From NCBI GenBank assembly GCA_030609865.1, contig JAUWSZ010000069.1, positions 1-8,453 of the forward strand: a stretch of 8,453 nucleotides of DNA. Reading direction: 5' to 3'. The translations under genes were made by a program, and so were the position numbers. The DNA comes from a bacterium (GTDB taxonomy: Bacteria; Desulfobacterota; DSWW01). Shown here in pieces: positions 1-5,753 of the stretch; position 1 is the stretch's first letter; each line of letters begins with the position of its first letter. The notes beneath the pieces were generated by a model. That model was given only the letters and a program-made list of their open reading frames with translations, had not been told where the DNA came from and ran no database searches.

Positions 1-155
1 AGGATATCCTTCAAGGCTGGATACAACGCGTTCCCCTGAAAAGAATGGGGGAACCGGACGAGGTTGCCCGGGTTGTGCTCTTCCTGGCCGGCGCGGCCGC
101 GGACTTCATCACCGGGGCAAACATCGTCGTCGACGGCGGGTATTTGCTCTCGTAA
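1..155 (+). CDS. SDR-family oxidoreductase, C-terminal end only (5' truncated by window)
   Basis: The frame with codons starting at position 3 reads from the window edge to TAA at 153-155. The roughly 50 visible residues are the typical tail of a classical short-chain dehydrogenase/reductase: an RxPLKRMGEPDEVA block, then VLFLAGAAADFITGANIVVDGG and a short end. In this family the segment closes the Rossmann fold next to the NAD(P)-binding core, and the FITG...VDGG motif contributes to the subunit interface. The catalytic Ser-Tyr-Lys and the cofactor-binding glycines lie upstream of the window, so cofactor and substrate cannot be judged. Such enzymes often oxidise hydroxyacyl-CoA or ring alcohols, which would suit the CoA-metabolism genes nearby. 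The gene is convergent with the EthD-like gene, with a 21-bp gap and no clear terminator hairpin. Confidence 0.93.
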   Translation, partial: DILQGWIQRVPLKRMGEPDEVARVVLFLAGAAADFITGANIVVDGGYLLS

Positions 156-176
156 ATGATCTGAACGTAACCTGCT

Positions 177-503
177 CTATTTCGTATCCTCGGAAAGCTG
201 CTTGTACACAGCTCCCGAGACCATTTGTAAGAGCTCGGTGCGGCGCCCTTCCTTCTCCGCCTTGGCTGAATCCTCCTGGAGGGCTGTGGTGACCTGCCAC
301 ACATCGTCCGCCTCGGCCTCCAGGAGGGTGAGGAACTTGGACCGCACTTCACCGGGGGTGACGTTCTCGTAGCGCGTAACACGGATGATGCCCGGCACTT
401 TCAGGAGATCCGGGATGTGGCTCTTCTCGTACCACTCGTGAAGTTCGTTCACGCGATCCGGATCGGTGCAATTGACTTCCACGAGGATCAACCATTTTGC
501 CAT
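177..503 (-). CDS. EthD-like small dimeric alpha/beta-barrel protein
   Basis: A 108-residue protein with the ferredoxin-like pattern of the dimeric alpha/beta-barrel (Dabb/EthD-like) group: an N-terminal strand (KWLILVEVNC), a helix with DRVNELHEWYEKSHIPDLL, then VPGIIRVTRYE as the next strand. The WYxxxHIPDLL..PG motif (W24, Y25, H29) is characteristic of proteins annotated as EthD or EthD-like. The usual length is about 100 residues, so it looks complete. The start is supported by a purine-rich ribosome site, AAGGAG, 7 nt before the ATG at 501-503. Family members sit in catabolic and cyclase-type gene clusters, but no single reaction is established for the group. It shares its strand with the FAD oxidoreductase upstream, but a 184-bp gap with a long inverted repeat separates them, so co-transcription is uncertain. 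Confidence 0.85.
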   Translation of the reverse strand: MAKWLILVEVNCTDPDRVNELHEWYEKSHIPDLLKVPGIIRVTRYENVTPGEVRSKFLTLLEAEADDVWQVTTALQEDSAKAEKEGRRTELLQMVSGAVYKQLSEDTK

Positions 504-609
504 CCTTCTTCTCCTTCATTCGATTCGTGCCGTTAGGGTCTTTCATCGGAACACCCACATTTTTTTTGCGCAGATGTTGGGAGAACCTCCGCATCGGCAA
601 ACCAGACGA

Positions 610-692
610 GTTGAAAGGGCAAAGTCGAAAGGTGAACGAAAAATGACGCGTGACCAGGAACAAATCTCGCCTTTCGCCTTGACCCTTTCAAC
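610..692. repeat. Long imperfect inverted repeat (stem-loop or terminator candidate)
   Basis: Arms at 610-635 and 667-692 are 26 nt each and match as inverted repeats at 22 of 26 positions by eye, starting with a perfect 10-bp block (GTTGAAAGGG / CCCTTTCAAC). The loop is 31 nt. It lies just beyond the FAD oxidoreductase on that gene's transcript, and the right arm overlaps the last codons (stop at 688-690). No U-run follows directly on the minus strand, so it is not a textbook intrinsic terminator. It could end or stabilise the transcript, or be a dispersed intergenic repeat. The rest of 504-687 contains a run of eight T at about 554-561 and no recognisable gene. Confidence 0.6.
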
Positions 693-2433
693 TTTCATCT
701 TGCGGCGCAAGCCGCATTAGGGGAACGTCCTTGATCTTCCGGTTGATGACCTTGCACTGCTCGACCAGGGATTCAGGCTCTTCCTTACCGGGTTCCTCCC
801 AGGGCTTGCCGAGACCCATGTCTTTCGCGATGATCTTGTAGCAGTTGTACGCCTCAGAAGAGCCCGAATTTGCTCCGGAGTGCCAGGCGGCCCCGGTGGC
901 ATACAGGTTCTTGATCGGTGTCCTGTGGTTTGCCAGCTCCGGTGTGGGCCTGAGGTCTGCCCATTGGTACGGTACGTGGTCGATGCTGGCCATGTTCCCG
1001 TTTGGCGCCATGTTCTTCAGGCGGGTATGATCCAATGGGGTGTTCGCGTCCACGCCGATGATGTTGTCCCATGTCATGTTCGGCGCGAATCTCTGCCAGT
1101 AGGTCAGCAACTCTTCTGTGTACCACTTCTTGATGTCCATCCACTCCTGGATCGTGTGCGCCGTGGCAGGGGGGCCAAGCTGCTCGGTGTTGGCCGTGTG
1201 CTTCCCGGCGGGTGCATACGAAGGATCCACCAGGCTGTGACACCAGACGACCGGGGCAAAATCCTCCATGGGCGGCCACTTGCCGAGCTGAGACCAGAGG
1301 CATTCCCTTGCGACACGTTCCGGATCGTTGTCCTCTGACAGGCCAAGCCAGTAACACTCGTCGATATCAGGGTTGAAGGCAGCGGCTTCATACTTCGGTG
1401 CCTGGTGCAGGGCGAGGGTGTACCACATCAGGCAACCGAAGGTGTGCTCGAGCAGCTCCACACGGCGGGCTGCCTGGTAGTCGAAGTACTCCTTTCCGAT
1501 GAGATCGAACACCACCTGCCGCGGGTGCAGGCCGGCGCTCACCACCAGTCTTCGGGCCCTGACTTCGGTTCCATCAGTGAGCCGTATGCCCTTCGCCTCT
1601 CCGTTTTCGATGATAACCTTGTCCACTTCCGTGTGGGTGTGGATCTTGCACCCCTGCTGCACCAGGATCTGGTGGGCAGCATGGGCGACCCGGTGGGTGC
1701 CTCCTCTGGCAAAGCTTATGGTGGGGAGGGTCGCCGCCATGCCGAATGCCGAGGCCCCGCACCCCGGGTGGGTCACATCGAATGCCCCGGAAAGGGCAAA
1801 CCTCACGGCGCAGTACTGCATCTCCTTGCTTTCCCAGAACTCCCGTGCCACCCGTAAATGGCTGGAGGCAAGGACCAGCGGATCCGGTTCGAAGCCGGCC
1901 TCCACGAGCTTCGGATACACGGCGACCTGCCTTTCTATGATTCCCGGGCTCATGCGCTCCTCGGCCGGATTGAAGAGCACGTCCATCTGGACACTCTGAA
2001 GCTCGTCCGAGAGCCATAGCTTGCGGAGCTTTAGCCACCTGTCTGCATCCCTTTGGGAAAACCGGGCGAGTTCCTTTGCCGTTCGTTCCTGCGTCGGGTC
2101 ATGCTTGTCACTGTAGATGGCCAGGCATGTCTCGTTCCTGCGGAAGATGGCGCCCTCACTGGCCGTGTACTGATCCAGCTCGGCGCCGTACTCCCAGAAT
2201 TCCGGGAAATCCCGGTAGAGCGGCAGATAGTACCAGGGCAGTTGTATCGATGCATGGGTGTTGCCGCGAAAACCCGGGGCCGCGGTTTCCTCGGTGGCCA
2301 GGCCGCCGCCGATCTCGTGCCGCCTCTCGAAAATCCCCACGCTCATGTTGGCATACTTGGTCAGGTACATGGACAGGAACAGGGCCTTCGTGCCTCCGCC
2401 GATGACGATTGCGTCGAACACCTCATCCGGCAT
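688..2433 (-). CDS. FAD-dependent oxidoreductase, phytoene desaturase (CrtI)-like
   Basis: A 581-residue flavoprotein of the CrtI/phytoene-desaturase and amine-oxidase-like superfamily. The N-terminal FAD Rossmann motif is FDAIVIGGGTKALFLS (glycines 12-14), followed by the strand-ending acid in GIFERRHEIGGG (E36, glycines 42-44). The C-terminal flavin motif NLYATGAAWHSGANSG..EAYN is at about 509-530. Between them lies a large substrate domain (about 60-480) that I cannot assign to a substrate. Members desaturate, isomerise or saturate hydrophobic chains or rings; here a lipid- or steroid-like or CoA-linked substrate is only inferred from the neighbours. I place the start at the ATG 2431-2433, which has CGGGAG 6 nt upstream. 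A TTG 15 nt further out (2446-2448) would add MRESV. No transmembrane segment is evident. Its promoter region carries two tandem palindromic operators, so it is probably repressor-controlled. Confidence 0.88.
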   Translation of the reverse strand: MPDEVFDAIVIGGGTKALFLSMYLTKYANMSVGIFERRHEIGGGLATEETAAPGFRGNTHASIQLPWYYLPLYRDFPEFWEYGAELDQYTASEGAIFRRNETCLAIYSDKHDPTQERTAKELARFSQRDADRWLKLRKLWLSDELQSVQMDVLFNPAEERMSPGIIERQVAVYPKLVEAGFEPDPLVLASSHLRVAREFWESKEMQYCAVRFALSGAFDVTHPGCGASAFGMAATLPTISFARGGTHRVAHAAHQILVQQGCKIHTHTEVDKVIIENGEAKGIRLTDGTEVRARRLVVSAGLHPRQVVFDLIGKEYFDYQAARRVELLEHTFGCLMWYTLALHQAPKYEAAAFNPDIDECYWLGLSEDNDPERVARECLWSQLGKWPPMEDFAPVVWCHSLVDPSYAPAGKHTANTEQLGPPATAHTIQEWMDIKKWYTEELLTYWQRFAPNMTWDNIIGVDANTPLDHTRLKNMAPNGNMASIDHVPYQWADLRPTPELANHRTPIKNLYATGAAWHSGANSGSSEAYNCYKIIAKDMGLGKPWEEPGKEEPESLVEQCKVINRKIKDVPLMRLAPQDES

Positions 2434-2464
2434 GACAGACTCCCGCAATTCCTTACATCTCTAT

Positions 2465-2482
2465 TTGGACTACATAGTCCAA
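2465..2482. promoter_or_regulatory. Palindromic operator copy 1 (TetR-type)
   Basis: TTGGACTACATAGTCCAA is a perfect 8-bp inverted repeat (TTGGACTA / TAGTCCAA) around a 2-bp centre. This size and shape is typical of TetR/AcrR-family operators. It lies 31 bp upstream of the ATG of the FAD oxidoreductase, within its presumed 5' leader. The regulator gene is not in the window. Confidence 0.72.
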
Positions 2483-2487
2483 AAAAT

Positions 2488-2505
2488 ATGGACCATACAG
2501 TCCAA
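2488..2505. promoter_or_regulatory. Palindromic operator copy 2 (TetR-type)
   Basis: ATGGACCATACAGTCCAA matches copy 1 at 14 of 18 positions and keeps the TGGAC...GTCCA half-sites. Its centre is 23 bp from that of copy 1, about two helical turns. It begins directly after the -10 hexamer of the minus-strand promoter, so a bound repressor would cover the transcription start. Confidence 0.7.
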
Positions 2506-2535
2506 TTCCTACAGAAGGCATATGGCCTTTGTCAA
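2506..2535 (-). promoter_or_regulatory. Sigma-70-type promoter of the FAD oxidoreductase gene
   Basis: On the minus strand a perfect -35 box TTGACA (2530-2535) is followed after 18 bp by TAGGAA (2506-2511) as a weaker -10. Predicted transcription would start near 2499, inside operator copy 2, giving a leader of about 65 nt. The placement next to the two palindromes supports the call more than the -10 match does. Confidence 0.5.
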
Positions 2536-2590
2536 GAAGAAATTGACGCATTCCCAGGGGAGGCTCATCCAGAGTTTAGATCTATATTTA

Positions 2591-2620
2591 TTGACACATT
2601 CTGGGCAATTATTGTATTGT
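2591..2620 (+). promoter_or_regulatory. Candidate promoter of the enoyl-CoA hydratase gene
   Basis: A perfect -35 TTGACA (2591-2596), an 18-bp spacer and TATTGT (2615-2620, 4 of 6 consensus bases) lie in AT-rich intergenic DNA on the plus strand. It would start a leader of about 155 nt before the hydratase ATG. A second possibility is the perfect -10 TATAAT at 2696-2701, which has only a poor -35. Confidence 0.4.
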
Positions 2621-2780
2621 CCACTCTCCGGAAAATCAGATGTCGGAATCAAAGTGCAGATCCTTCTGTCATCGGTGCTTTCGGTAATTGGATACTATAA
2701 TAAGAGCACTTTGGATATCAGAAAACGGGGCAAGGGTCTCAGCGATTCTCGAGCATCCTACAGAAGTCCGGGAGGATCCA

Positions 2781-3605
2781 ATGACCGAGCAACTCGATAT
2801 CACCACGAAGAACTGCACGATCGAAAGGGAAGGGCACACCCTCATCGTCACCCTAAATCGGCCGGAGGCGAAGAATGCGCTGAGCCCGGCCATGCTGATC
2901 GGCATGTACAAGGCCTGGCGGCGACTCGACGAAGACGACGACTTTTACTGTGCCATCCTGACCGGAAAGGGAGATACGTTCTGTGACGGTATGGATCTCA
3001 AGGTGGGGGCGGCGGCCGGAGAAGGCGAGGACGCAGAAGAGATTCAAAGACTCATGAAGGAAATACCAAATCTTCACTGGCAGTCCTTGCTCCGGGAGAA
3101 TCGCCCCAACAAGCCGATCATCCTGGCGGTCGAGGGCTATGCCCTGGCAGGTGGCACCGAGATCCTCCAGGGCACCGATCTGCGCATTGGTGCCGAGGAT
3201 GCGATCTTCGGCGTGACCGAGGTCGCCCAAGGCCTTTACCCGATGGGGGGATCGACGATTCGGCTTCGTCGTCAGATCCCCTACTGCCTGGCCGCCGAGA
3301 TCCTGTTGCTGGGCCGCCGTATCAGTGCCCAGGAGGCGCTCCTGTGGGGGCTGATCAACCGGGTGGTTCCCAAGGGCATGGCCCTCGAAGAGGCGATGAA
3401 GATGGCGGAACAACTCTGCGAGAACGGGCCTCTGTCGATCAAGGCAATTACGCGCTCCCTGCGAGAACTTGAAGAGAGCATGCCCGAGGCGGTGGCGTTC
3501 AAGGCACAGGATGAAATCGGTTGGCCCATCTTCGCGAGCGCGGATGCGAAAGAGGGCATGAAGGCCTTTAAGGAGAAGCGCAAGCCGGTTTACAGGGGCC
3601 GGTAA
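2781..3605 (+). CDS. Enoyl-CoA hydratase/isomerase (crotonase) family protein
   Basis: A 274-residue crotonase-fold protein of normal length, acting in the cytoplasm on acyl-CoA thioesters. The N-terminal strand HTLIVTLNRPEAKNALS (about 19-35) is typical. The first oxyanion-hole region is FCDGMDL (67-73). The core motif AVEGYALAGGTEILQGTDLRI (116-136) carries Glu127, and FGVTEVAQGLYPMGG (143-157) carries Glu147. These two glutamates match the catalytic pair of rat mitochondrial enoyl-CoA hydratase, so hydratase activity is plausible, though isomerase or hydrolase roles exist in the family. The start is the ATG at 2781, preceded by GGGAGG with a 5-nt gap. An in-frame extension to 2688 lacks family similarity and is rejected. 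It is divergent from the FAD oxidoreductase and shares a 347-bp control region with it. No clear terminator follows. Confidence 0.92.
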   Translation: MTEQLDITTKNCTIEREGHTLIVTLNRPEAKNALSPAMLIGMYKAWRRLDEDDDFYCAILTGKGDTFCDGMDLKVGAAAGEGEDAEEIQRLMKEIPNLHWQSLLRENRPNKPIILAVEGYALAGGTEILQGTDLRIGAEDAIFGVTEVAQGLYPMGGSTIRLRRQIPYCLAAEILLLGRRISAQEALLWGLINRVVPKGMALEEAMKMAEQLCENGPLSIKAITRSLRELEESMPEAVAFKAQDEIGWPIFASADAKEGMKAFKEKRKPVYRGR

Positions 3606-3725
3606 TCACCTGCGGGACGTGGAAAAACAAATCCGAACCTCTACAATTTCACAGAGACACAAGGAATCACTGCAGTGTACGTATAGTTGTTTGGCCTAAA
3701 ATGGCCCTTGACCACACTGCAAAAG
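3606..3725. other. Intergenic stretch, left edge of an acquired segment
   Basis: There is no coding sequence of recognisable family here. A 10-bp perfect palindrome CACTGCAGTG occurs at 3668-3677. From about 3606 onward the base use is more A/T-rich than in the flanking catabolic genes. The exact boundary of the foreign DNA cannot be fixed from sequence alone. Confidence 0.4.
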
Positions 3726-3797
3726 ATGGCTATACCTCAAAGCTACCAAACCAGCGAAGTTGACTGGGGTGAGCCGGTCGGCAAGGAGGCCTGGTGA
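3726..3797 (+). pseudogene. mazE: MazE-type antitoxin remnant (C-terminal tail)
   Basis: The last 17 residues before the TGA at 3795-3797, YQTSEVDWGEPVGKEAW, match the conserved end of MazE/ChpAI-type antitoxins (E-[IV]-D-W/F-G-x-P-x-G-K-E-x-W). In the family this segment wraps the MazF dimer and neutralises it. The DNA-binding AbrB-like N-terminal half, about 55-60 residues, is absent. Upstream in this frame only unrelated codons occur, back to a TAG at 3684-3686. The stop codon is followed directly by the ATG of the MazF remnant, and AAGGAGG lies inside its final codons, the usual coupled mazEF layout. The start given is simply the in-frame ATG; no functional start is claimed. Confidence 0.7.
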
Positions 3798-3953
3798 ATG
3801 GCAGCTTATATCCCCAAGCAAGGTGATATCATCATTATGGTTGAGCAAGTTAAATCGGTCGACTTCCGTCCTCGTCTCGCTAAACGAATCGAACACGGCA
3901 ATGATAAGCTGCTGTCAGACGTGCTTTCCATATTGGATGCCTGCATCTATTAA
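3798..3953 (+). pseudogene. mazF: MazF/PemK-type toxin with in-frame internal deletion
   Basis: The 51-codon frame begins MAAYIPKQGDIII, the conserved first strand of MazF/PemK mRNA interferases. It jumps directly to MVEQVKSVDFRPRLAKRIE...LLSDVLSILDACIY, the conserved C-terminal third. An intact protein is about 110 residues; the missing middle of about 60 includes the FDPxxGxEQxGxRPxxVxS segment with the RNA-cleaving residues. The reading frame, start and ribosome site (AAGGAGG at about 3783-3789) are preserved, so a 51-residue product could still be made. It cannot be a normal toxin. It could be a simple relic, or a small protein that still dimerises with or titrates other MazE/MazF proteins in the cell; the latter is speculation. 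Confidence 0.72.
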
Positions 3954-3958
3954 CCGGC

Positions 3959-4013
3959 CAAAAACGGCATTAAGGGCGACGGTAACCGCCGCGCCTTATG
4001 CCGGGCGTTAGCG
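3959..4013 (+). other. attC-like integron recombination site
   Basis: The 55-bp element has the order R''-spacer-L''-centre-L'-spacer-R'. The boxes are CAAAAAC (3959-3965), GGCAT, TAAGGGCG (3971-3978), then GCGCCTTA (3991-3998), TGCCGGGC and GTTAGCG (4007-4013). L'' and L' pair with one unpaired G (TAAGG-G-CG against CGCCTTA), and the stem continues through aCGGT/ACCGcC around A3984. An extrahelical base, 5-8 nt unpaired spacers and AAC/GTT ends are hallmarks of folded attC sites. The right half also resembles the Vibrio cholerae repeat end (CCTTA, GC-rich spacer, GCGTTA). Weak points are a degenerate R'' box and R' deviating from GTTRRRY at one R. The expected crossover is between G4007 and T4008. 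Confidence 0.6.
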
Positions 4014-5197
4014 CCTTGGCGGGGATTAGGGAGGTCAGTCACATCGGCAGCAAGAACCAATTCGACGTAATCGTAGTGGGCGGTGGGCCGGCTGGCAGCA
4101 CCGCTGCCTATCACCTAGCCGAATCTCGTTCGCTCGATGTCCTGGTTGTCGATAAAAGCTCGTTTCCGAGACACAAAACGTGCGGTGGCGCCCTCCTTCG
4201 GTGTCGCGACTGGCCTGCGGAGTTTCCGAACTACGCCGAAATTGAGGCTGAGCTAAGCGGCCATCCGAACGAGCACATGCATTTTTGTGTTGATAGGTCT
4301 GTTTGGTGGGAAGGTCGCGACACACATTTTTTCGACCAAGTACATCGCTACGATTTCGACAACCTGCTGCTCGGCGCCGCTCTCAGGAAACCGGGCGTTT
4401 CATTTCGAGTTTTCAACGTGAAGTCGATCAATCACCTGGAAGAAGGGCGAATACGATTGTCCGATGGCACGGAATCGTTGGAAACACGCGCCGTCATCGG
4501 CGCGGAGGGTGTATCCGGTTTCGTGTCGAGGGCGTTGGGAAATCCCAAGAGAAACAAGAGCGAATTCGGTATTTGCCTCGTGCACCACATTGTCTGCGAA
4601 AAACCACACGAGAAGGCCTTCATTTTCTACCTGTGGGCCGGTGATCTTGGGTACTGTTATCTCTTTCCCACCAGCGATGGTTATTACATTGGTGTGGGTT
4701 TTCTCGGACTGGACGGAAGAAAAGTCAAACAGCATCTGGACGATTTGATGGTCTATTGTGTCGATCAGGGATTGCTGCCTCGGGAGTACAGTTTGCATCG
4801 GAAATCCGGCGGTCTGGCACCGGCGACTGTTGTCGATCATATCGCTGATGACGGCATCCTGCTTGTTGGCGATGCAGCTGGATTACTCAACCAACTCAGC
4901 GGCGAGGGCATCTACTACGCCATGAGAAGCGGCCAGATCGCTGGACGTATTCTCGCCGAAAGCCTTGATCAGGCGGCGCTAAGGTATCGACAAGCGGTTA
5001 AACCGCTGCTTGATGATGTCACTTACTTCAAGTCTATCCGTCCGATTTTCCTTCGTGGCGTCCTTCAAGTCTATTTCGGCGCAGTGAAACTCAGTGGGTT
5101 TGTCAGCCTCGACGGCCATCTCAAGCGCCCGTTTATCAACAGACTTTTTCGCCGCCATGATCTGTTCGAGTGGAGCCACTATCAAGAGTTTCGCTAA
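3998..5197 (+). CDS. Geranylgeranyl reductase (GGR)-family FAD-dependent oxidoreductase
   Basis: A 399-codon flavoprotein. FDVIVVGGGPAGSTAAYHLA (22-41) is the FAD Rossmann motif, DKSSFPRHKTCGGALL (52-67) contains the FPRxKxCGG signature of GGR-type enzymes, and ILLVGDAAGLLNQLSGEGIYYAMRSGQIAG (about 287-316) is the second FAD motif. Family members reduce isoprenoid double bonds in archaeal lipids, chlorophyll or quinone side chains; many bacterial homologues have unknown substrates. One oddity is Gln where the GDAAGxxNPxxGEGI motif usually has Pro. The coding sequence is less G+C-rich than its neighbours and uses more A/T-ending codons, which suggests transfer. The start is uncertain: ATG 3998 lies inside the attC-like site and has no ribosome site, TTG 4016 has none either, and the only good Shine-Dalgarno (4028-4034) points to ATC 4043, just before the conserved NQFDVIVVGGG. 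Confidence 0.85.
   Translation: MPGVSALAGIREVSHIGSKNQFDVIVVGGGPAGSTAAYHLAESRSLDVLVVDKSSFPRHKTCGGALLRCRDWPAEFPNYAEIEAELSGHPNEHMHFCVDRSVWWEGRDTHFFDQVHRYDFDNLLLGAALRKPGVSFRVFNVKSINHLEEGRIRLSDGTESLETRAVIGAEGVSGFVSRALGNPKRNKSEFGICLVHHIVCEKPHEKAFIFYLWAGDLGYCYLFPTSDGYYIGVGFLGLDGRKVKQHLDDLMVYCVDQGLLPREYSLHRKSGGLAPATVVDHIADDGILLVGDAAGLLNQLSGEGIYYAMRSGQIAGRILAESLDQAALRYRQAVKPLLDDVTYFKSIRPIFLRGVLQVYFGAVKLSGFVSLDGHLKRPFINRLFRRHDLFEWSHYQEFR
4028..4034 (+). promoter_or_regulatory. Strong ribosome binding site pointing to a non-ATG start
   Basis: AGGGAGG is followed 8 nt later by an in-frame ATC at 4043-4045, ten codons before the GGGPAG-containing strand of the GGR-family protein. This is the only good Shine-Dalgarno near the gene start. 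It suggests true initiation at the rare ATC start, or at an ATG since mutated to ATC. Confidence 0.5.
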
Positions 5198-5198
5198 C
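5192..5198 (+). other. R''-like box at the end of the GGR cassette
   Basis: CGCTAAC overlaps the GGR stop codon (TAA 5195-5197) and is the exact reverse complement of GTTAGCG at 4007-4013. In an integrated integron cassette, the first box of the cassette's own attC complements the sequence at the start of the same cassette. GTTGAAT at 5239-5245 fits the GTTRRRY closing box and would give a 54-bp site, but the inner boxes do not pair, so the rest of the site is not supported. Confidence 0.42.
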
Positions 5199-5274
5199 GA
5201 ATGCCCGCCCGTTTTTGAATTCGTGACACCAAAGTGGGGTTGAATTAGACGGATATCGCAACGAGGGACCGTGT

Positions 5275-5742
5275 TCATCCAAGTGGTTTGAAATATTGAA
5301 TATCAAGAATGCTGCCCGTGCGTTCCTTCCGGAACACGGCCTGAACCCTCATTCCGATATACAAGTGCTCCATGTCAACGCCGCCGAGCATGTGAACGAA
5401 CCCGTTGTCTGCGCCGTCGAGTTGGACAATGCCGTACACAAGGGGCGGCTCAACGGGTTGACAAGGGTTCGGCTCGTGGACCACGGTGTAGGTCTGGACG
5501 GTTCCCCTGTCGTCCACTTCCACCCATTCGTCGATCTGCTCGAAACACTCCTGACAGGTCGACCGGGCCGGAACGTATACGCGGTTGCAGGTCGGACATC
5601 GCATCCCGAGGATCTTCTTCTTGTCCCTCAGGTTCGTAAGCACCTTGGTGCCCACTGCACCCGCTGTGTAGGAATTCGGGATGTAGATCTGTCCCTCATA
5701 GATGTAGACGTCCTTGTCTTCCAGTTTCCTGGTCGCTACCAT
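5275..5742 (-). CDS. Zn-ribbon/OB-fold (DUF35-type) protein 2, thiolase partner
   Basis: A 155-residue protein with the DUF35 layout: an N-terminal helical stretch (1-45), a rubredoxin-like zinc ribbon with CPTC (C49, C52) and CQEC (C63, C66), and an OB-fold from about 75 to 155 (GTVQTYTVVHEPNPCQPVEPPLVYGIVQLDG...GMRVQAVFRKE). In known cases such proteins bind thiolase-fold enzymes and form part of the acyl-CoA binding site or bridge two enzymes: BbsA with BbsB, ChsH2 with Ltp2, and the archaeal thiolase/HMG-CoA synthase complex. It is the last gene of the four-gene minus-strand operon, 11 bp after the previous one. The start ATG has AGGAG 8 nt upstream. It is convergent with the GGR-family gene across 77 bp. 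Confidence 0.88.
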   Translation of the reverse strand: MVATRKLEDKDVYIYEGQIYIPNSYTAGAVGTKVLTNLRDKKKILGMRCPTCNRVYVPARSTCQECFEQIDEWVEVDDRGTVQTYTVVHEPNPCQPVEPPLVYGIVQLDGADNGFVHMLGGVDMEHLYIGMRVQAVFRKERTGSILDIQYFKPLG

Positions 5743-5753
5743 TTTGCCGTCTC

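Noticed and set aside
554..561. Run of eight T as an intrinsic terminator on the plus strand
   Set aside because: No stable hairpin precedes it, and no plus-strand gene ends nearby apart from the SDR 400 bp upstream.
2744..2757. GATTCTCGAGCATC as a second operator near the hydratase
   Set aside because: It is palindromic apart from one pair, but short, single, and unrelated to the TGGAC palindromes; chance is likely.
2688..2780. N-terminal extension of the enoyl-CoA hydratase to the ATG at 2688
   Set aside because: The extra 31 residues have no crotonase similarity, overlap a candidate TATAAT box, and the ATG at 2781 has a strong ribosome site.
3687..3697. GTTGTTTGGCC as the left cassette boundary of the mazEF relic
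   Set aside because: It nearly complements GGCCAAAAAC at 3956-3965 (one inserted base), as a cassette start would. However, it misses the GTTRRRY consensus and no L' box precedes it; too weak to call.
3696..3896. A 66-codon minus-strand frame
   Set aside because: It is the antisense shadow of the MazE/MazF remnants and has no family features of its own.
5192..5245. A complete second attC site
   Set aside because: The outer boxes CGCTAAC and GTTGAAT fit in sequence and length, but the inner segments (CCCGCCCG and GTGACACC) do not pair. Only the left box is kept as a feature.
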